From positions 124,001 through 188,000 of the forward strand of contig NZ_JABXGD010000003.1 in NCBI RefSeq assembly GCF_022627955.1: DNA of 64,000 nt. Reading direction: 5' to 3'. Position 1 is the stretch's first letter; every line of letters starts with the position of its first letter. Source of the stretch: Microbacterium sp. C5A9. Lineage in GTDB: Bacteria; Actinomycetota; Actinomycetes; Actinomycetales; Microbacteriaceae. Positions 29,014 through 36,999 of this stretch are shown here, in pieces. The position numbers and the translations under genes were made by a program. The notes under the pieces were generated by a model, which was given only the letters and a program-made list of their open reading frames with translations, ran no database searches and was not told the origin of the DNA.

Positions 29014-29029
29014 TGTTTCACGTGAAACA
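29014..29029. other. parS site 5 (perfect)
   Basis: TGTTTCACGTGAAACA, full match, 103 bp from site 4; the closest pair in the cluster. Confidence 0.95.
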
Positions 29030-29576
29030 TCTCGCACTCCAGGCATCGCCGTGATCCCATCAGAAACTGTCATGATCCCGGGGTTTCTTTTCTTCATGCT
29101 CTGTCAGAACGCGCGGCGGGAACATCCCGTCGGGTTGCGACTACTGACGACGTCTCGGGAGCCCGCGTCTCGTCGACTGACAGCAACTGCCGAGCCACAC
29201 GATCTGCAGCAGTCGTACGACATGCAGCCTTTCGAGCAATCTCAGTATGGCAAACGAGTAGGGGACTCCACCCACGACAGCTCGCGCCTGACTGTGACCA
29301 TCGACTCGACGCCCAGCGCGGGATGATCACCAGAGGGTCCTACGCTCAGGGGAGTCGCGACCGTCGCCACTCCCCCCTAACCTCACAGGCCGACGGTCGA
29401 CTGCGTCTCCTGCGGCAGGCCAACACAGGAGCATGCCGCTCTCTGCGTGCAGCACGGACTCAGGACCACGCACCTCTCGCGATGACTGCACGTGTTCCGC
29501 GGTGCAGGATCACGCCCTAGACCGGCAAGAACTCACGGATCCCACCAGCACCAGCTGCGCAACGACCAGTCGTCGA

Positions 29577-29624
29577 CCCACACGCCCACACGCCCACACG
29601 CCCACACGCCCACACGCCCACACG
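29577..29624. repeat. 6-copy octamer array CCCACACG next to parS site 6
   Basis: Six perfect copies of CCCACACG (CGTGTGGG on the other strand) ending 2 bp before parS site 6. The copies are identical, which suggests a young expansion or selection. Confidence 0.95.
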
Positions 29625-29626
29625 AT

Positions 29627-29642
29627 TGTTCCACGTGAAACA
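29627..29642. other. parS site 6 (TGTTCC variant), abutting the octamer array
   Basis: TGTTCCACGTGAAACA. It differs from the other sites at position 5 but fits the broad TGTTNCACGTGAAACA consensus. It starts 2 bp after the CCCACACG array. Confidence 0.9.
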
Positions 29643-29754
29643 TCCACATCGATGTCCGGTCCATCCGTCTATGCCGAGTACTGGCACTTGCTCCCATCCC
29701 GCTACGAGCGCCGCAGGCAACTCGGTTGCGTCGCCACCGATCGCCGCCTCGCGA

Positions 29755-29770
29755 CGTTTCACGTGAAACA
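29755..29770. other. parS site 7
   Basis: CGTTTCACGTGAAACA with intact 14-bp core; followed by TCGAC, as at sites 8 and 10. Confidence 0.9.
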
Positions 29771-29976
29771 TCGACCCTCGACAGCACCAGAAGCCGTCAT
29801 TGAGTGATCCGCCTCCAGCGGCAGAACCTCACCACCCGGAATCATGGACATCGACTCACACACAAACCCGAACGCCCTACCGGCGGAACAGCCCACCACG
29901 GCCACTTCGATGCGCGCAAACGCCGTCCAGACCTTCACGGTCTACGCAGTCGACGTCTCCATCCCTGCACATCCAC

Positions 29977-29992
29977 CGTTTCACGTGAAACA
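29977..29992. other. parS site 8
   Basis: CGTTTCACGTGAAACA with intact core, followed by TCGAC; 222 bp from site 7. Confidence 0.9.
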
Positions 29993-30216
29993 TCGACGCA
30001 CCAAAGGATGAGACGGCGTCATTGCCGCCCGCCCCAAACGCCCGCCCGCCAACGACCGGGACACTGTTGCACGACGGCACGAGGATACAGGCTCACGCAC
30101 ACAGATAGGCGCTCCGTCACGGCAGACTGGTCCTCGCGATATGGATCGACGCACCGATGCAACCCGCAGACCGCCATGATCCGCGCATCCCGCTCGCCAT
30201 GGCGCGAAAGATCACC

Positions 30217-30232
30217 CGTTTCACGTGAAACG
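30217..30232. other. parS site 9
   Basis: CGTTTCACGTGAAACG: both outer bases changed so that the 16-mer stays a perfect palindrome; core intact. It lies 240 bp from site 8. Confidence 0.87.
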
Positions 30233-30443
30233 GCGGCACTCCCCTGCGCACGGCTATGCCACCACAGGTGCTCCTCCCTTGAAGGAGCGTCTGCCTGCGC
30301 GCGTCCTCCGCCCACGCTGACGCGAATCTCTCACTACTCAGCCGTGGCGAGAACCTACGCGCCGAGCACTTCGACGCAAACAGCCGACAGGCACACCGTC
30401 ATGACCCAGCCTGTCGGCGTCTCCACAACACCACTGTTCGCAC

Positions 30444-30459
30444 CGTTTCACGTGAAACA
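30444..30459. other. parS site 10
   Basis: CGTTTCACGTGAAACA with intact core, followed by TCGAC; 227 bp from site 9 and 69 bp before the rsmG stop. Confidence 0.9.
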
Positions 30460-30527
30460 TCGACACATCACCAGGCGCAACGAAGTCACCGAAGCGTGTG
30501 TGTTGCGGCCGCGTGCTGCGGCAGCGC

Positions 30528-31154
30528 TCAGCGCACGCGGGCGCGAAGCACACGCGTGGTCTCGGTGAGTACACCCTCACCGAGCACTTCGACACGCACG
30601 TCCGACAGTCGGAACTTCTTGATCTGCTTCTGCGCTGCGTCGATCTCGTTCGACACATTCATTCCCTTGAGCAGAGTGAGCTCTCCACCGTCACGCACGA
30701 GCGGAGCGGTGAGAGGAATCAGAGTCCGCAGCGCACTCACGGCGCGCGCGGTCACCACATCGAAACCGCCTGTGGCCGGCACCTCTTCTGCGCGTGCGCG
30801 AAGCACCTCGACGTTCGACAGGCCGAGCGCAGTCACCTGCTCGTTGAGCCAGGTGACTCGTCGCTCCATGGGCTCGACGAGCGTGAACTGCGCATCCGGG
30901 CGCACGATCGCGAGCACGATGCCGGGCAACCCGGCCCCCGAGCCGATGTCTGCGACCGAGCCACTGAAGAGCGGTGCAGCGATCGCACTGTTCAGAATGT
31001 GCCGAGTCCAGAGTCGCGGAAGTTCGAGCGGGCCGATCAGGCCGCGCTCCTCCCCGTGGGTCGCGAGAGCAGCAGCGAACTGGCGTGCGAGCTCGATGCG
31101 GTCGCCGAACATCTCTGCTGCGACGGCAGGCTCTGCCTCCACGGCACCGGTCAT
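30528..31154 (-). CDS. rsmG: 16S rRNA (guanine(527)-N7)-methyltransferase RsmG
   Basis: SAM-dependent enzyme of 208 residues that methylates G527 of 16S rRNA. The SAM-binding motif is DIGSGAGLPGI at 69-79; EERGLIGPLELPRLWTRHI and VTARAVSALRTL are family motifs. The start MTGAVEAEPAVAAEMFGDRI (ATG 31154) gives the normal family length; the frame is open upstream to 31388 but that part overlaps jag and is not conserved. The order yidC-jag-rsmG-parA-parB is the classical origin arrangement, here split by the parS-rich interval. Confidence 0.93.
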   Translation of the reverse strand: MTGAVEAEPAVAAEMFGDRIELARQFAAALATHGEERGLIGPLELPRLWTRHILNSAIAAPLFSGSVADIGSGAGLPGIVLAIVRPDAQFTLVEPMERRVTWLNEQVTALGLSNVEVLRARAEEVPATGGFDVVTARAVSALRTLIPLTAPLVRDGGELTLLKGMNVSNEIDAAQKQIKKFRLSDVRVEVLGEGVLTETTRVLRARVR

Positions 31155-31188
31155 GACGACATCCACACTCGACGACTCGGCTGCGGCA

Positions 31189-31680
31189 TCAGCGACGGCG
31201 GAGAACCGTGTGACGGTCTGCGCCCTCACCATACGATTCAGAGACAAGTCCCTGATCAGCGGCGATATCGTGGACAAGCTTTCGCTCGTAGCTCGACATG
31301 GCGGGCAGTGAAGCCTGCGATGCACCGTCGTCGAGCTTCGCGGCCGCGGCATTGACCAGCGTCTCGAGCTGGCGACGCCGCGTGTCACGCGATCCGCCGA
31401 TATCGAGGATCAGACGCGAGAACGAGCCGGTTTTGTTCTGCACTGCGAGACGGGTGAGCTCCTGCAGCGCCTGAACCGTGTCAGGTGCTGACAGCAGCGA
31501 GAGGCCATCACCCTCTGCCTCCACCGACACGTACGCCCGCCCCTGGCGGACGTCGAGGTTGAGATCGCCGTCGATGTCAGCGATGTCGAGGAGCTCCTCG
31601 AGGTAGTCCGCCGCGACGTCGCCCTCGTTCTCCAGCTGAGCCACCGTGGGCTCGACGGTCTCCGTCAGGTTCTCGCTCAC
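31189..31680 (-). CDS. jag: Jag/SpoIIIJ-associated R3H-KH RNA-binding protein
   Basis: Cytoplasmic RNA-binding protein of 163 residues: an acidic N-terminus, a KH-like region (about 45-100, LQELTRLAVQNKTG), and a C-terminal R3H domain ending SSYERKLVHDIAADQG and RHTVLRRR. The family helps control cell-wall synthesis and division through RNA binding in Gram-positive bacteria (also called KhpB/EloR). Its start overlaps the end of yidC by 4 nt, so the two are coupled. rsmG starts 34 nt downstream. Confidence 0.93.
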   Translation of the reverse strand: MSENLTETVEPTVAQLENEGDVAADYLEELLDIADIDGDLNLDVRQGRAYVSVEAEGDGLSLLSAPDTVQALQELTRLAVQNKTGSFSRLILDIGGSRDTRRRQLETLVNAAAAKLDDGASQASLPAMSSYERKLVHDIAADQGLVSESYGEGADRHTVLRRR

Positions 31681-32747
31681 GCTCCGCCACCCTTCTTCTT
31701 CGCACGCTTCTTGCCGACCGGCTGCTGACGCTTGGGAGCCTCAGCCTTCGCCTTCTCGGCCTCCTCGAGCAGACGCTGCTGCTCTGCCTCATACGCAGCC
31801 ATCGGAACGACCTTGCCCGAGGAATCGATCGCCTTGCCCTTGCGAGCGAGGCGCTCTTCGCGGGCCTTCGCAGCTTCGGAGCCCGGCGTGGGCATCTCAC
31901 GGATCACGAGGAACTGCTGTCCCATGGTCCAGAGGTTCGAGATGAACCAGTACACGACGACGCCGAGCGGGAAGAAGATGCCCGAGAAGATGAATCCCAG
32001 CGGCAGGATGTACAGCATGATCTTCTGCATCTGGTACGCCTGGCCGGTCTTGGCCTCGGGCGACAGGTTCTTCGAGATGATCTGCAGCTGAGTGAAGAAC
32101 TGCGACGCGATCATGAGCACGACGAGCGTGACGAGGATGATGATCGCCGTCGTGTTGCCGGCATCCACCGCGTTGCCGAGGGTCTCGTGCAGGGATGCGA
32201 CACCGAACAGCTGCGCGTCGTAGAACTGCTCGGTGAGCTCGGCGTTGAGGAGACCCACACCGCCGATGCCGGCAGCGTGGTGCTTCGTCACGTCGCTCAG
32301 AACGCTGAAGAGCGAGAAGAAGATCGGCATCTGCACGAGCAGAGGAAGACAGCTCGACATCGGCGTCGTGCCGTGCTTCTTGTACAGCGCCATGGTCTCG
32401 CGGCTCATGGCCTCGCGAGAGAGCTGATCCTTCTTGCCGCGGTACTTCTCCTGAACTTTTCGCAGTTCAGGAGCAATTTCCATCATCTTTCGCTGACTCT
32501 TGATCTGCTTCACGAAGAGCGGGATCAGAGCGGCGCGCACCACGATGACGAGCCCGACGATCGACAGCACCCAGGTGAGACCGGATGCCGCGGGAAGGCC
32601 CACCGCCGTCAGCAGCCAGTGCCAGGCGACGAGCACGAGCTCGACCAGCCACTTCAGCGGCCAGAGGATCGTCCCCAGCAGATCGAATCCGCCGGACGCG
32701 GGCGCCGGCGAAGGGGTGGTGCTGGCGAACAGGAGGTCAAGACCCAC
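31677..32747 (-). CDS. yidC: Membrane protein insertase YidC
   Basis: Inner-membrane insertase of 356 residues that works with or without SecYEG. The five-helix core includes VVRAALIPLFVKQIKSQRKM (the conserved Arg in the groove), the loop HGTTPMSSCLPLLVQMPIFF and the helix LPLGFIFSGIFFPLGVVVYW. The C-terminus is long and basic (KKRAKKKGGG), suited to ribosome contact. It uses a GTG start at 32747 with AAAGGA upstream; yidD ends 3 nt before it. Confidence 0.95.
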   Translation of the reverse strand: MGLDLLFASTTPSPAPASGGFDLLGTILWPLKWLVELVLVAWHWLLTAVGLPAASGLTWVLSIVGLVIVVRAALIPLFVKQIKSQRKMMEIAPELRKVQEKYRGKKDQLSREAMSRETMALYKKHGTTPMSSCLPLLVQMPIFFSLFSVLSDVTKHHAAGIGGVGLLNAELTEQFYDAQLFGVASLHETLGNAVDAGNTTAIIILVTLVVLMIASQFFTQLQIISKNLSPEAKTGQAYQMQKIMLYILPLGFIFSGIFFPLGVVVYWFISNLWTMGQQFLVIREMPTPGSEAAKAREERLARKGKAIDSSGKVVPMAAYEAEQQRLLEEAEKAKAEAPKRQQPVGKKRAKKKGGGA

Positions 32748-32750
32748 CGA

Positions 32751-33101
32751 TCAATCCTTTCGGGCAGGGACGACGAAACCGTGAGCGGTCAGGTCATAGC
32801 GGAAGTGTTCGTGCGGACGGACGTCATCGACGCCGCCGTGGCTCCAGGGATTGCAACGGAGGATGCGCCATGCCGAGAGCAGAGTTCCCCGCACGGCGCC
32901 ATGCTGTTGCACCGCTCCTACAGCGTAAGCGGAACACGAGGGGTAGTAGGCACAGACATCTCCGTACATCGGGGAGATCAGCTTGCGGTAGCCGGCCAGG
33001 AACCCGAGAACGAGGTTCCTCGGCATCAGCGGGATGCTGCGGACCAGATCGCGGGACTCCAGATGCCCGGTCCCGAGCGACGACGCCGGCAGCGCGGTCA
33101 T
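32751..33101 (-). CDS. yidD: Membrane protein insertion efficiency factor YidD
   Basis: Small protein of 116 residues with an amphipathic N-terminal helix. The family core is AGYRKLISPMYGDVCAYYPSCSAYAVGAV with its three cysteines, then RILRCNPWSHGGVDDV. It assists YidC-dependent insertion. The start ATG 33101 overlaps the rnpA stop (ATGA), showing translational coupling in the rpmH-rnpA-yidD-yidC-jag unit. Confidence 0.93.
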   Translation of the reverse strand: MTALPASSLGTGHLESRDLVRSIPLMPRNLVLGFLAGYRKLISPMYGDVCAYYPSCSAYAVGAVQQHGAVRGTLLSAWRILRCNPWSHGGVDDVRPHEHFRYDLTAHGFVVPARKD

Positions 33102-33442
33102 GCCTTCACCTCGGCCAATCGCCCGAGACACCGATTCACATCGGCGCTCAGCTCTGCGTACGTCGCGGTCGCGGACGCAGGAAGGGCACGGATGACGACA
33201 TCCGTGCCCTGAGGAACTCGCGGGAGCGCTTCCGCGCAGACTGCCTTGAGGCGTCGACGAACGGAGTTGCGCACCACAGCGGTACCCACCTGCTTGCTGA
33301 TGATGAATCCGAACCTCGCGGCTCTGCTCTCGCCCGTCGTCAGCATCGAAGTGACGACGCGCGCCCCGCCACAACGTGATCCACGTCGAACGACCAGTCG
33401 ATAGTCGCTGCCGCGGGTCAGGCGAAACGGGCGGGCGAGCAC
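33098..33442 (-). CDS. rnpA: Ribonuclease P protein component
   Basis: Basic protein of 114 residues that binds RNase P RNA for 5' maturation of tRNAs. The family signature is seen in FGFIISKQVGTAVVRNSVRRRLK, whose RNSVRRRLK contacts the RNA. It starts with GTG 33442, 6 nt after the rpmH stop. The catalytic RNA gene is not in this window. Confidence 0.94.
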   Translation of the reverse strand: MLARPFRLTRGSDYRLVVRRGSRCGGARVVTSMLTTGESRAARFGFIISKQVGTAVVRNSVRRRLKAVCAEALPRVPQGTDVVIRALPASATATYAELSADVNRCLGRLAEVKA

Positions 33443-33448
33443 AGCGAT

Positions 33449-33586
33449 TTACGCGGAGAGCTCGGTGCGGCCCTTCGCGCGGCGAGCCGAAAGGATCGCG
33501 CGGCCGGCGCGGGTACGCATGCGAAGACGGAAGCCGTGCTTCTTGGCGCGACGACGGTTGTTGGGCTGGAAGGTGCGCTTGCTCAT
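33449..33586 (-). CDS. rpmH: Ribosomal protein bL34
   Basis: Very small basic ribosomal protein of 45 residues, [19 protein letters not shown] onwards, full length for L34. It is the first gene of the leftward unit and is divergent from dnaA; the 319-bp gap carries both promoters and two perfect DnaA boxes. An upstream in-frame ATG at 33649 is ignored because the family starts at MSKRTF. Confidence 0.96.
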   Translation of the reverse strand: MSKRTFQPNNRRRAKKHGFRLRMRTRAGRAILSARRAKGRTELSA

Positions 33587-33905
33587 GAAATCACTCCGGG
33601 GAAAGCTGCCACCGGGATCATTTTGACCGGAGACATAGGGATCTGCCATTCAGGCATAAGTCAACCGATTAAGGGTACGTCCTGACGGCCCACAGAGCAA
33701 ATCTGCGCGCGTCGACATGGGACCTCCTGCACGGTCCGCACAGCCATTATCCACAACCTGTGGCCTGCACGTATGCGCAACACGCGCGCCGATTTTCCGG
33801 GGCAGGTTGCTGATCACAGCCGCGATGACTACCGTGGCATCCGAAGTTATCCACAGGGAGACGCCCGTCGCCGAACCCTCCCCGATCCCCGAGCTCCGGA
33901 GCGTC
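33587..33905. promoter_or_regulatory. rpmH-dnaA divergent promoter region with DnaA boxes
   Basis: This 319-bp gap has perfect DnaA boxes TTATCCACA at 33747-33755 and 33847-33855, exactly 100 bp apart. A plausible dnaA promoter is TTGCTG (33807-33812), 17-nt spacer, TACCGT (33830-33835), placing the second box at about the transcription start, a good position for DnaA self-repression. An AGTCAA (TTGACT on the minus strand, 33659-33664) is a possible -35 for rpmH, but no clear -10 partner was found. Confidence 0.65.
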
Positions 33906-35297
33906 ATGTCCTCATCAGCCCAGCCCGACGTCCCCATCTGGACCACGGTGCAGGAGCTGCTCGAGGCCGACGATCGCGTGACGCCTCAGCTGCAGGGCTT
34001 CCTCAGTCTGGCGGTCCCCGCCGGTGTCATGGCGGCGACCCTCTATCTCGAGGTTCCGAACGATCTGACTGCCGCGCAGATCAACAAGCGCCTCCGTCTG
34101 CCGATCATGGAGGCTCTCTCGCACATCGGAGACGAGGTCACCTCGTACCGGGTCGTCGTGAACCATGAGCTCGCGGAACAGCCGACGGCACCGATCGCGG
34201 TCGCCGACTTCGGTCGGCAGGAGAACATCCGGATCGAGTCTCCGATGGAGCAGCCGACTCCGATGCGGCACGAGTCCCGACTCAACCCGAAGTACACCTT
34301 CGACAACTTCGTGATCGGCCAGTCCAACCGCTTCGCACACGCGGCAGCGGTCGCCGTGGCCGAGGCACCCGCCAAGGCATACAACCCGCTCTTCATCTAC
34401 GGAGACTCCGGTCTCGGCAAGACCCATCTCCTGCATGCGATCGGCGACTACGCCCAGTCCCTGTACGCAGGGGTGAAGGTCAGGTACGTCTCGAGCGAGG
34501 AATTCACGAACGACTTCATCAACTCGATCGCGAACAACCGCGGCGCCGCGTTCCAGGCGAGGTACCGCGACGTCGACATCCTCCTGATCGACGACATCCA
34601 GTTCCTGCAGGGGCGTGCGGAGACGCAGGAAGCCTTCTTCCACACCTTCAACACGCTTCACGATCACAACAAGCAGGTCGTGATCACCAGCGACGTCGCC
34701 CCGAAGCACCTCACCGGCTTCGAGGACCGCATGCGCAGTCGCTTCGAGTGGGGTCTGATCACCGACGTGCAGGCGCCCGACCTCGAGACCCGCATCGCGA
34801 TCCTTCGGAAGAAGGCGCAGAGCGAAGCGCTCCACATCCCCGACGAAGTGCTCGAATACATCGCGACGGTGGTCTCCTCGAACATCCGCGAGCTCGAGGG
34901 TGCACTGATCCGCGTCTCGGCCTTCGCGAGCCTGAACCGGTCGGCGCTCGACATCTCCCTCGCCCAGACCGTGCTGCGCGACATCATCGACACGGCCGAG
35001 GACAACATCATCTCGCCGACCGACATCATCACGGCGACCGCGCAGTACTTCAAGCTCACCGTCGACGACCTCTACGGGTCGAGTCGGTCACAGCAGATCG
35101 CGACGGCGCGACAGATCGCCATGTACCTCTGCCGTGAGCGCACCAGCCTGTCGCTGCCGAAGATCGGCCAGCTGTTCGGCAACCGCGACCACACGACCGT
35201 CATGTACGCCTACAAGAAGATCAGCGAGCTCATGAAGGAACGCCGATCCATCTACAACCAGGTGACCGAGATCACCACGCAGCTCGGTCGTCGCTGA
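33906..35297 (+). CDS. dnaA: Chromosomal replication initiator DnaA
   Basis: AAA+ initiator protein of 463 residues that binds DnaA boxes and opens oriC. The N-terminal DnaB-interaction domain is at about 1-90. Walker A is GDSGLGKT at 166-173, Walker B is in DILLIDDIQFL, and the C-terminal DNA-binding signature contains GNRDHTTVMYAYKKI. ATG 33906 has CCGGAG upstream with good spacing; earlier in-frame starts run through the promoter and DnaA boxes. A strong terminator follows the gene. Confidence 0.96.
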   Translation: MSSSAQPDVPIWTTVQELLEADDRVTPQLQGFLSLAVPAGVMAATLYLEVPNDLTAAQINKRLRLPIMEALSHIGDEVTSYRVVVNHELAEQPTAPIAVADFGRQENIRIESPMEQPTPMRHESRLNPKYTFDNFVIGQSNRFAHAAAVAVAEAPAKAYNPLFIYGDSGLGKTHLLHAIGDYAQSLYAGVKVRYVSSEEFTNDFINSIANNRGAAFQARYRDVDILLIDDIQFLQGRAETQEAFFHTFNTLHDHNKQVVITSDVAPKHLTGFEDRMRSRFEWGLITDVQAPDLETRIAILRKKAQSEALHIPDEVLEYIATVVSSNIRELEGALIRVSAFASLNRSALDISLAQTVLRDIIDTAEDNIISPTDIITATAQYFKLTVDDLYGSSRSQQIATARQIAMYLCRERTSLSLPKIGQLFGNRDHTTVMYAYKKISELMKERRSIYNQVTEITTQLGRR

Positions 35298-35317
35298 ACC
35301 GGGCTCGCCAGGTCGAA

Positions 35318-35357
35318 AAGGGGGCCACAGCATCCGCGAGGACGCTGTGGCCCCCTT
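35318..35357 (+). terminator. Intrinsic terminator after dnaA
   Basis: A 14-bp perfect stem: AAGGGGGCCACAGC (35318-35331) and GCTGTGGCCCCCTT (35344-35357), 12-nt loop. It separates dnaA transcription from oriC. Confidence 0.88.
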
Positions 35358-35408
35358 CGTGTGCCTGCGACGCGCCGTGTAGAGAACGGATCGATGCCAC
35401 TTTGCACA

Positions 35409-35640
35409 TGTGGATAACTTGTGGATGGATGGGGATGACCTCGGGAGGAACTCGGGAGAAATCGACGAACCTGTGGATAACTCCGACATGCTCCGGAGAG
35501 CATCGGATGCTCGGAACCCGCGTATTCCTCAGGGATTCCACAAGTGACAACCGTGTAGTTCCCTACTCGCGTCTGCTTTCCACCGACTTATCCACAGTAT
35601 CCACAGGTGTTAACACCGTTAAGGAGTTAATCCAATCCAG
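35409..35640. other. Replication origin oriC
   Basis: Between dnaA and dnaN. Perfect DnaA boxes: TGTGGATAA at 35409-35417 and 35472-35480, and TTATCCACA at 35588-35596; near matches: TGTGGATGG at 35420-35428 and GTATCCACA at 35597-35605. The three left-hand boxes face the two right-hand ones. An AT-richer stretch with TGTTAACA and TTAAGGAGTTAA follows at 35608-35630 and is the likely unwinding element. The rest of the 496-bp gap holds only the dnaA terminator and the dnaN leader. Confidence 0.88.
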
Positions 35641-35793
35641 GGGCGATCCGATCACCAGACGGTGTGGAAACCCGACCGCTCCGCTGGAATCACATCGGCG
35701 TAGGGATCCGCCCGACTCTGGGGCTAGCATGGGAAGCCCTGCACCGGCAGGAACGATGACGACGCGTCTCAGAACGACGACAAGGGAGCACCC

Positions 35794-36936
35794 GTGAGGT
35801 TTCAGGTCAACCGCGATGTCTTCAGCGAGGCTGTGTCCTTCGTCGTCAAGCTGCTTCCCCAGCGCAATCCGCAGCCGATCCTCGCCGGTGTGCTGATCGA
35901 GGCGGACGGTTCGGGTCTCACCCTCTCGGCGTTCGACTACGAGGCATCCGCACGGACGACCATCGAGGCGACGGTTGAGACGCCGGGAACGATCCTCGTT
36001 CACGGCCGACTGCTCTCCGACATCGCCAGCAGGCTCCCGAACGCTCCGATCGAGATCGCCGTCGAGGACGACGGAAGCATCTCGGTCACCTGCGGCTCGG
36101 CCCGCTTCACCCTGGCGGCCATGCCCGTCGAGGAATATCCCTCGATCCCCGAGGTCTCTGGATCCTCCGGTGTCGTCCCCGCCGACGACTTCGGCACAGC
36201 CATCGCGCAGGTCGGCTTCGCCGCATCCCGTGACGACGTGACGCCGGTGCTGACCGGTGTGCAGCTCGAGGTCTCGGGCCAGACGCTGAGCCTCGTCGCG
36301 ACCGACCGCTACCGTGTGTCGCTCCGCGACGTGCCGTGGGACGGCGAAGCCGTCGAGGCGACTGCGCTCGTTCCGGCTCGCACCCTGCTCGAGGTCGGCA
36401 AGACCTTCGGACACGCCGGAACGATCCAGATCGCGTTCTCAGGAGCCGGGGACCGCGAGATCATCGCATTCACCGCGGGCAACAAGACCGTCACGTCGCT
36501 GCTGATCAAGGGCAACTTCCCGCCGGTGCGCCGGTTGTTCCCCGAGCAGACGGACCACTACGCGGTCGTCAACACCGCCGACCTCGTCGAGGCCGTGCGA
36601 CGCGTGTCGCTGGTGCTCGACCGCGCCGCGCCGCTGCGTTTCACGTTCGCGAGCGACGGCGTCACGATGGATGCCTCCGGCAGCGAGCATGCTCGTGCGT
36701 CCGAGTCCGTCGACGCGATCCTCTCGGGTGGCGACGAGGTCACGCTCGGACTCAACCCGCAGTACCTCATCGAGGCGCTGGGTGCGGTGAAGAGCGAGTT
36801 CGTCCGGGTCACGTTCACGTCGAGCGACAACGCGAACAAGCTCAGCCCCGTGCTCATCACGAGCCAGACCTCGGTCGACCAGGCGGGACTCGACTCGTTC
36901 AAGTACCTGCTGCAGCCGAACCTGCTGCTTCGCTGA
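35794..36936 (+). CDS. dnaN: DNA polymerase III sliding clamp, beta subunit
   Basis: Ring-shaped processivity clamp of 380 residues made of three repeated domains. It begins MRFQVNRDVFSEAVSFVVK (GTG 35794, GGGAG before it), has FTLAAMPVEEYPSIPE between domains and ends LLQPNLLLR. All regions are full length with no breaks. recF follows after 63 nt; there is no gnd gene between them, unlike in some actinobacteria. Confidence 0.96.
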   Translation: MRFQVNRDVFSEAVSFVVKLLPQRNPQPILAGVLIEADGSGLTLSAFDYEASARTTIEATVETPGTILVHGRLLSDIASRLPNAPIEIAVEDDGSISVTCGSARFTLAAMPVEEYPSIPEVSGSSGVVPADDFGTAIAQVGFAASRDDVTPVLTGVQLEVSGQTLSLVATDRYRVSLRDVPWDGEAVEATALVPARTLLEVGKTFGHAGTIQIAFSGAGDREIIAFTAGNKTVTSLLIKGNFPPVRRLFPEQTDHYAVVNTADLVEAVRRVSLVLDRAAPLRFTFASDGVTMDASGSEHARASESVDAILSGGDEVTLGLNPQYLIEALGAVKSEFVRVTFTSSDNANKLSPVLITSQTSVDQAGLDSFKYLLQPNLLLR

Positions 36937-36999
36937 CCCGGCTCGAGCGGGCGGCTGCCCGCGAATCCCCGTGTCAGAGGCCGAAGGTAGGCTGACAGC

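Larger units (their letters stand above)
27666..30527. other. Gene-free parS-rich centromere-like interval between parA and rsmG
   Basis: A stretch of 2,862 bp without any credible gene, in a place that is normally short in relatives. It carries nine parS sites plus a tenth at its left edge inside parA, a 24-copy hexamer array and a 6-copy octamer array. The open frames inside cross parS sites and arrays and resemble no known protein; base composition looks less GC-biased than the neighbouring genes. The likely role is ParB loading and origin condensation or segregation. parA and rsmG both read leftward, so the parA promoter must also lie within its left part. Confidence 0.85.

Noticed and set aside
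27988..29025. 345-codon rightward open frame across the parS region
   Set aside because: It crosses three parS sites and the hexamer array, has no ribosome site at its start, reads as low-complexity and resembles no protein family; it is a GC-rich chance frame.
29577..29642. Possible CRISPR-like array
   Set aside because: The 8-bp units are directly abutting with no spacers, and no cas genes are present.
31155..31388. N-terminal extension of rsmG
   Set aside because: The frame is open but overlaps jag, has no ribosome site, and RsmG proteins begin at the MTG/EMFGDR region.
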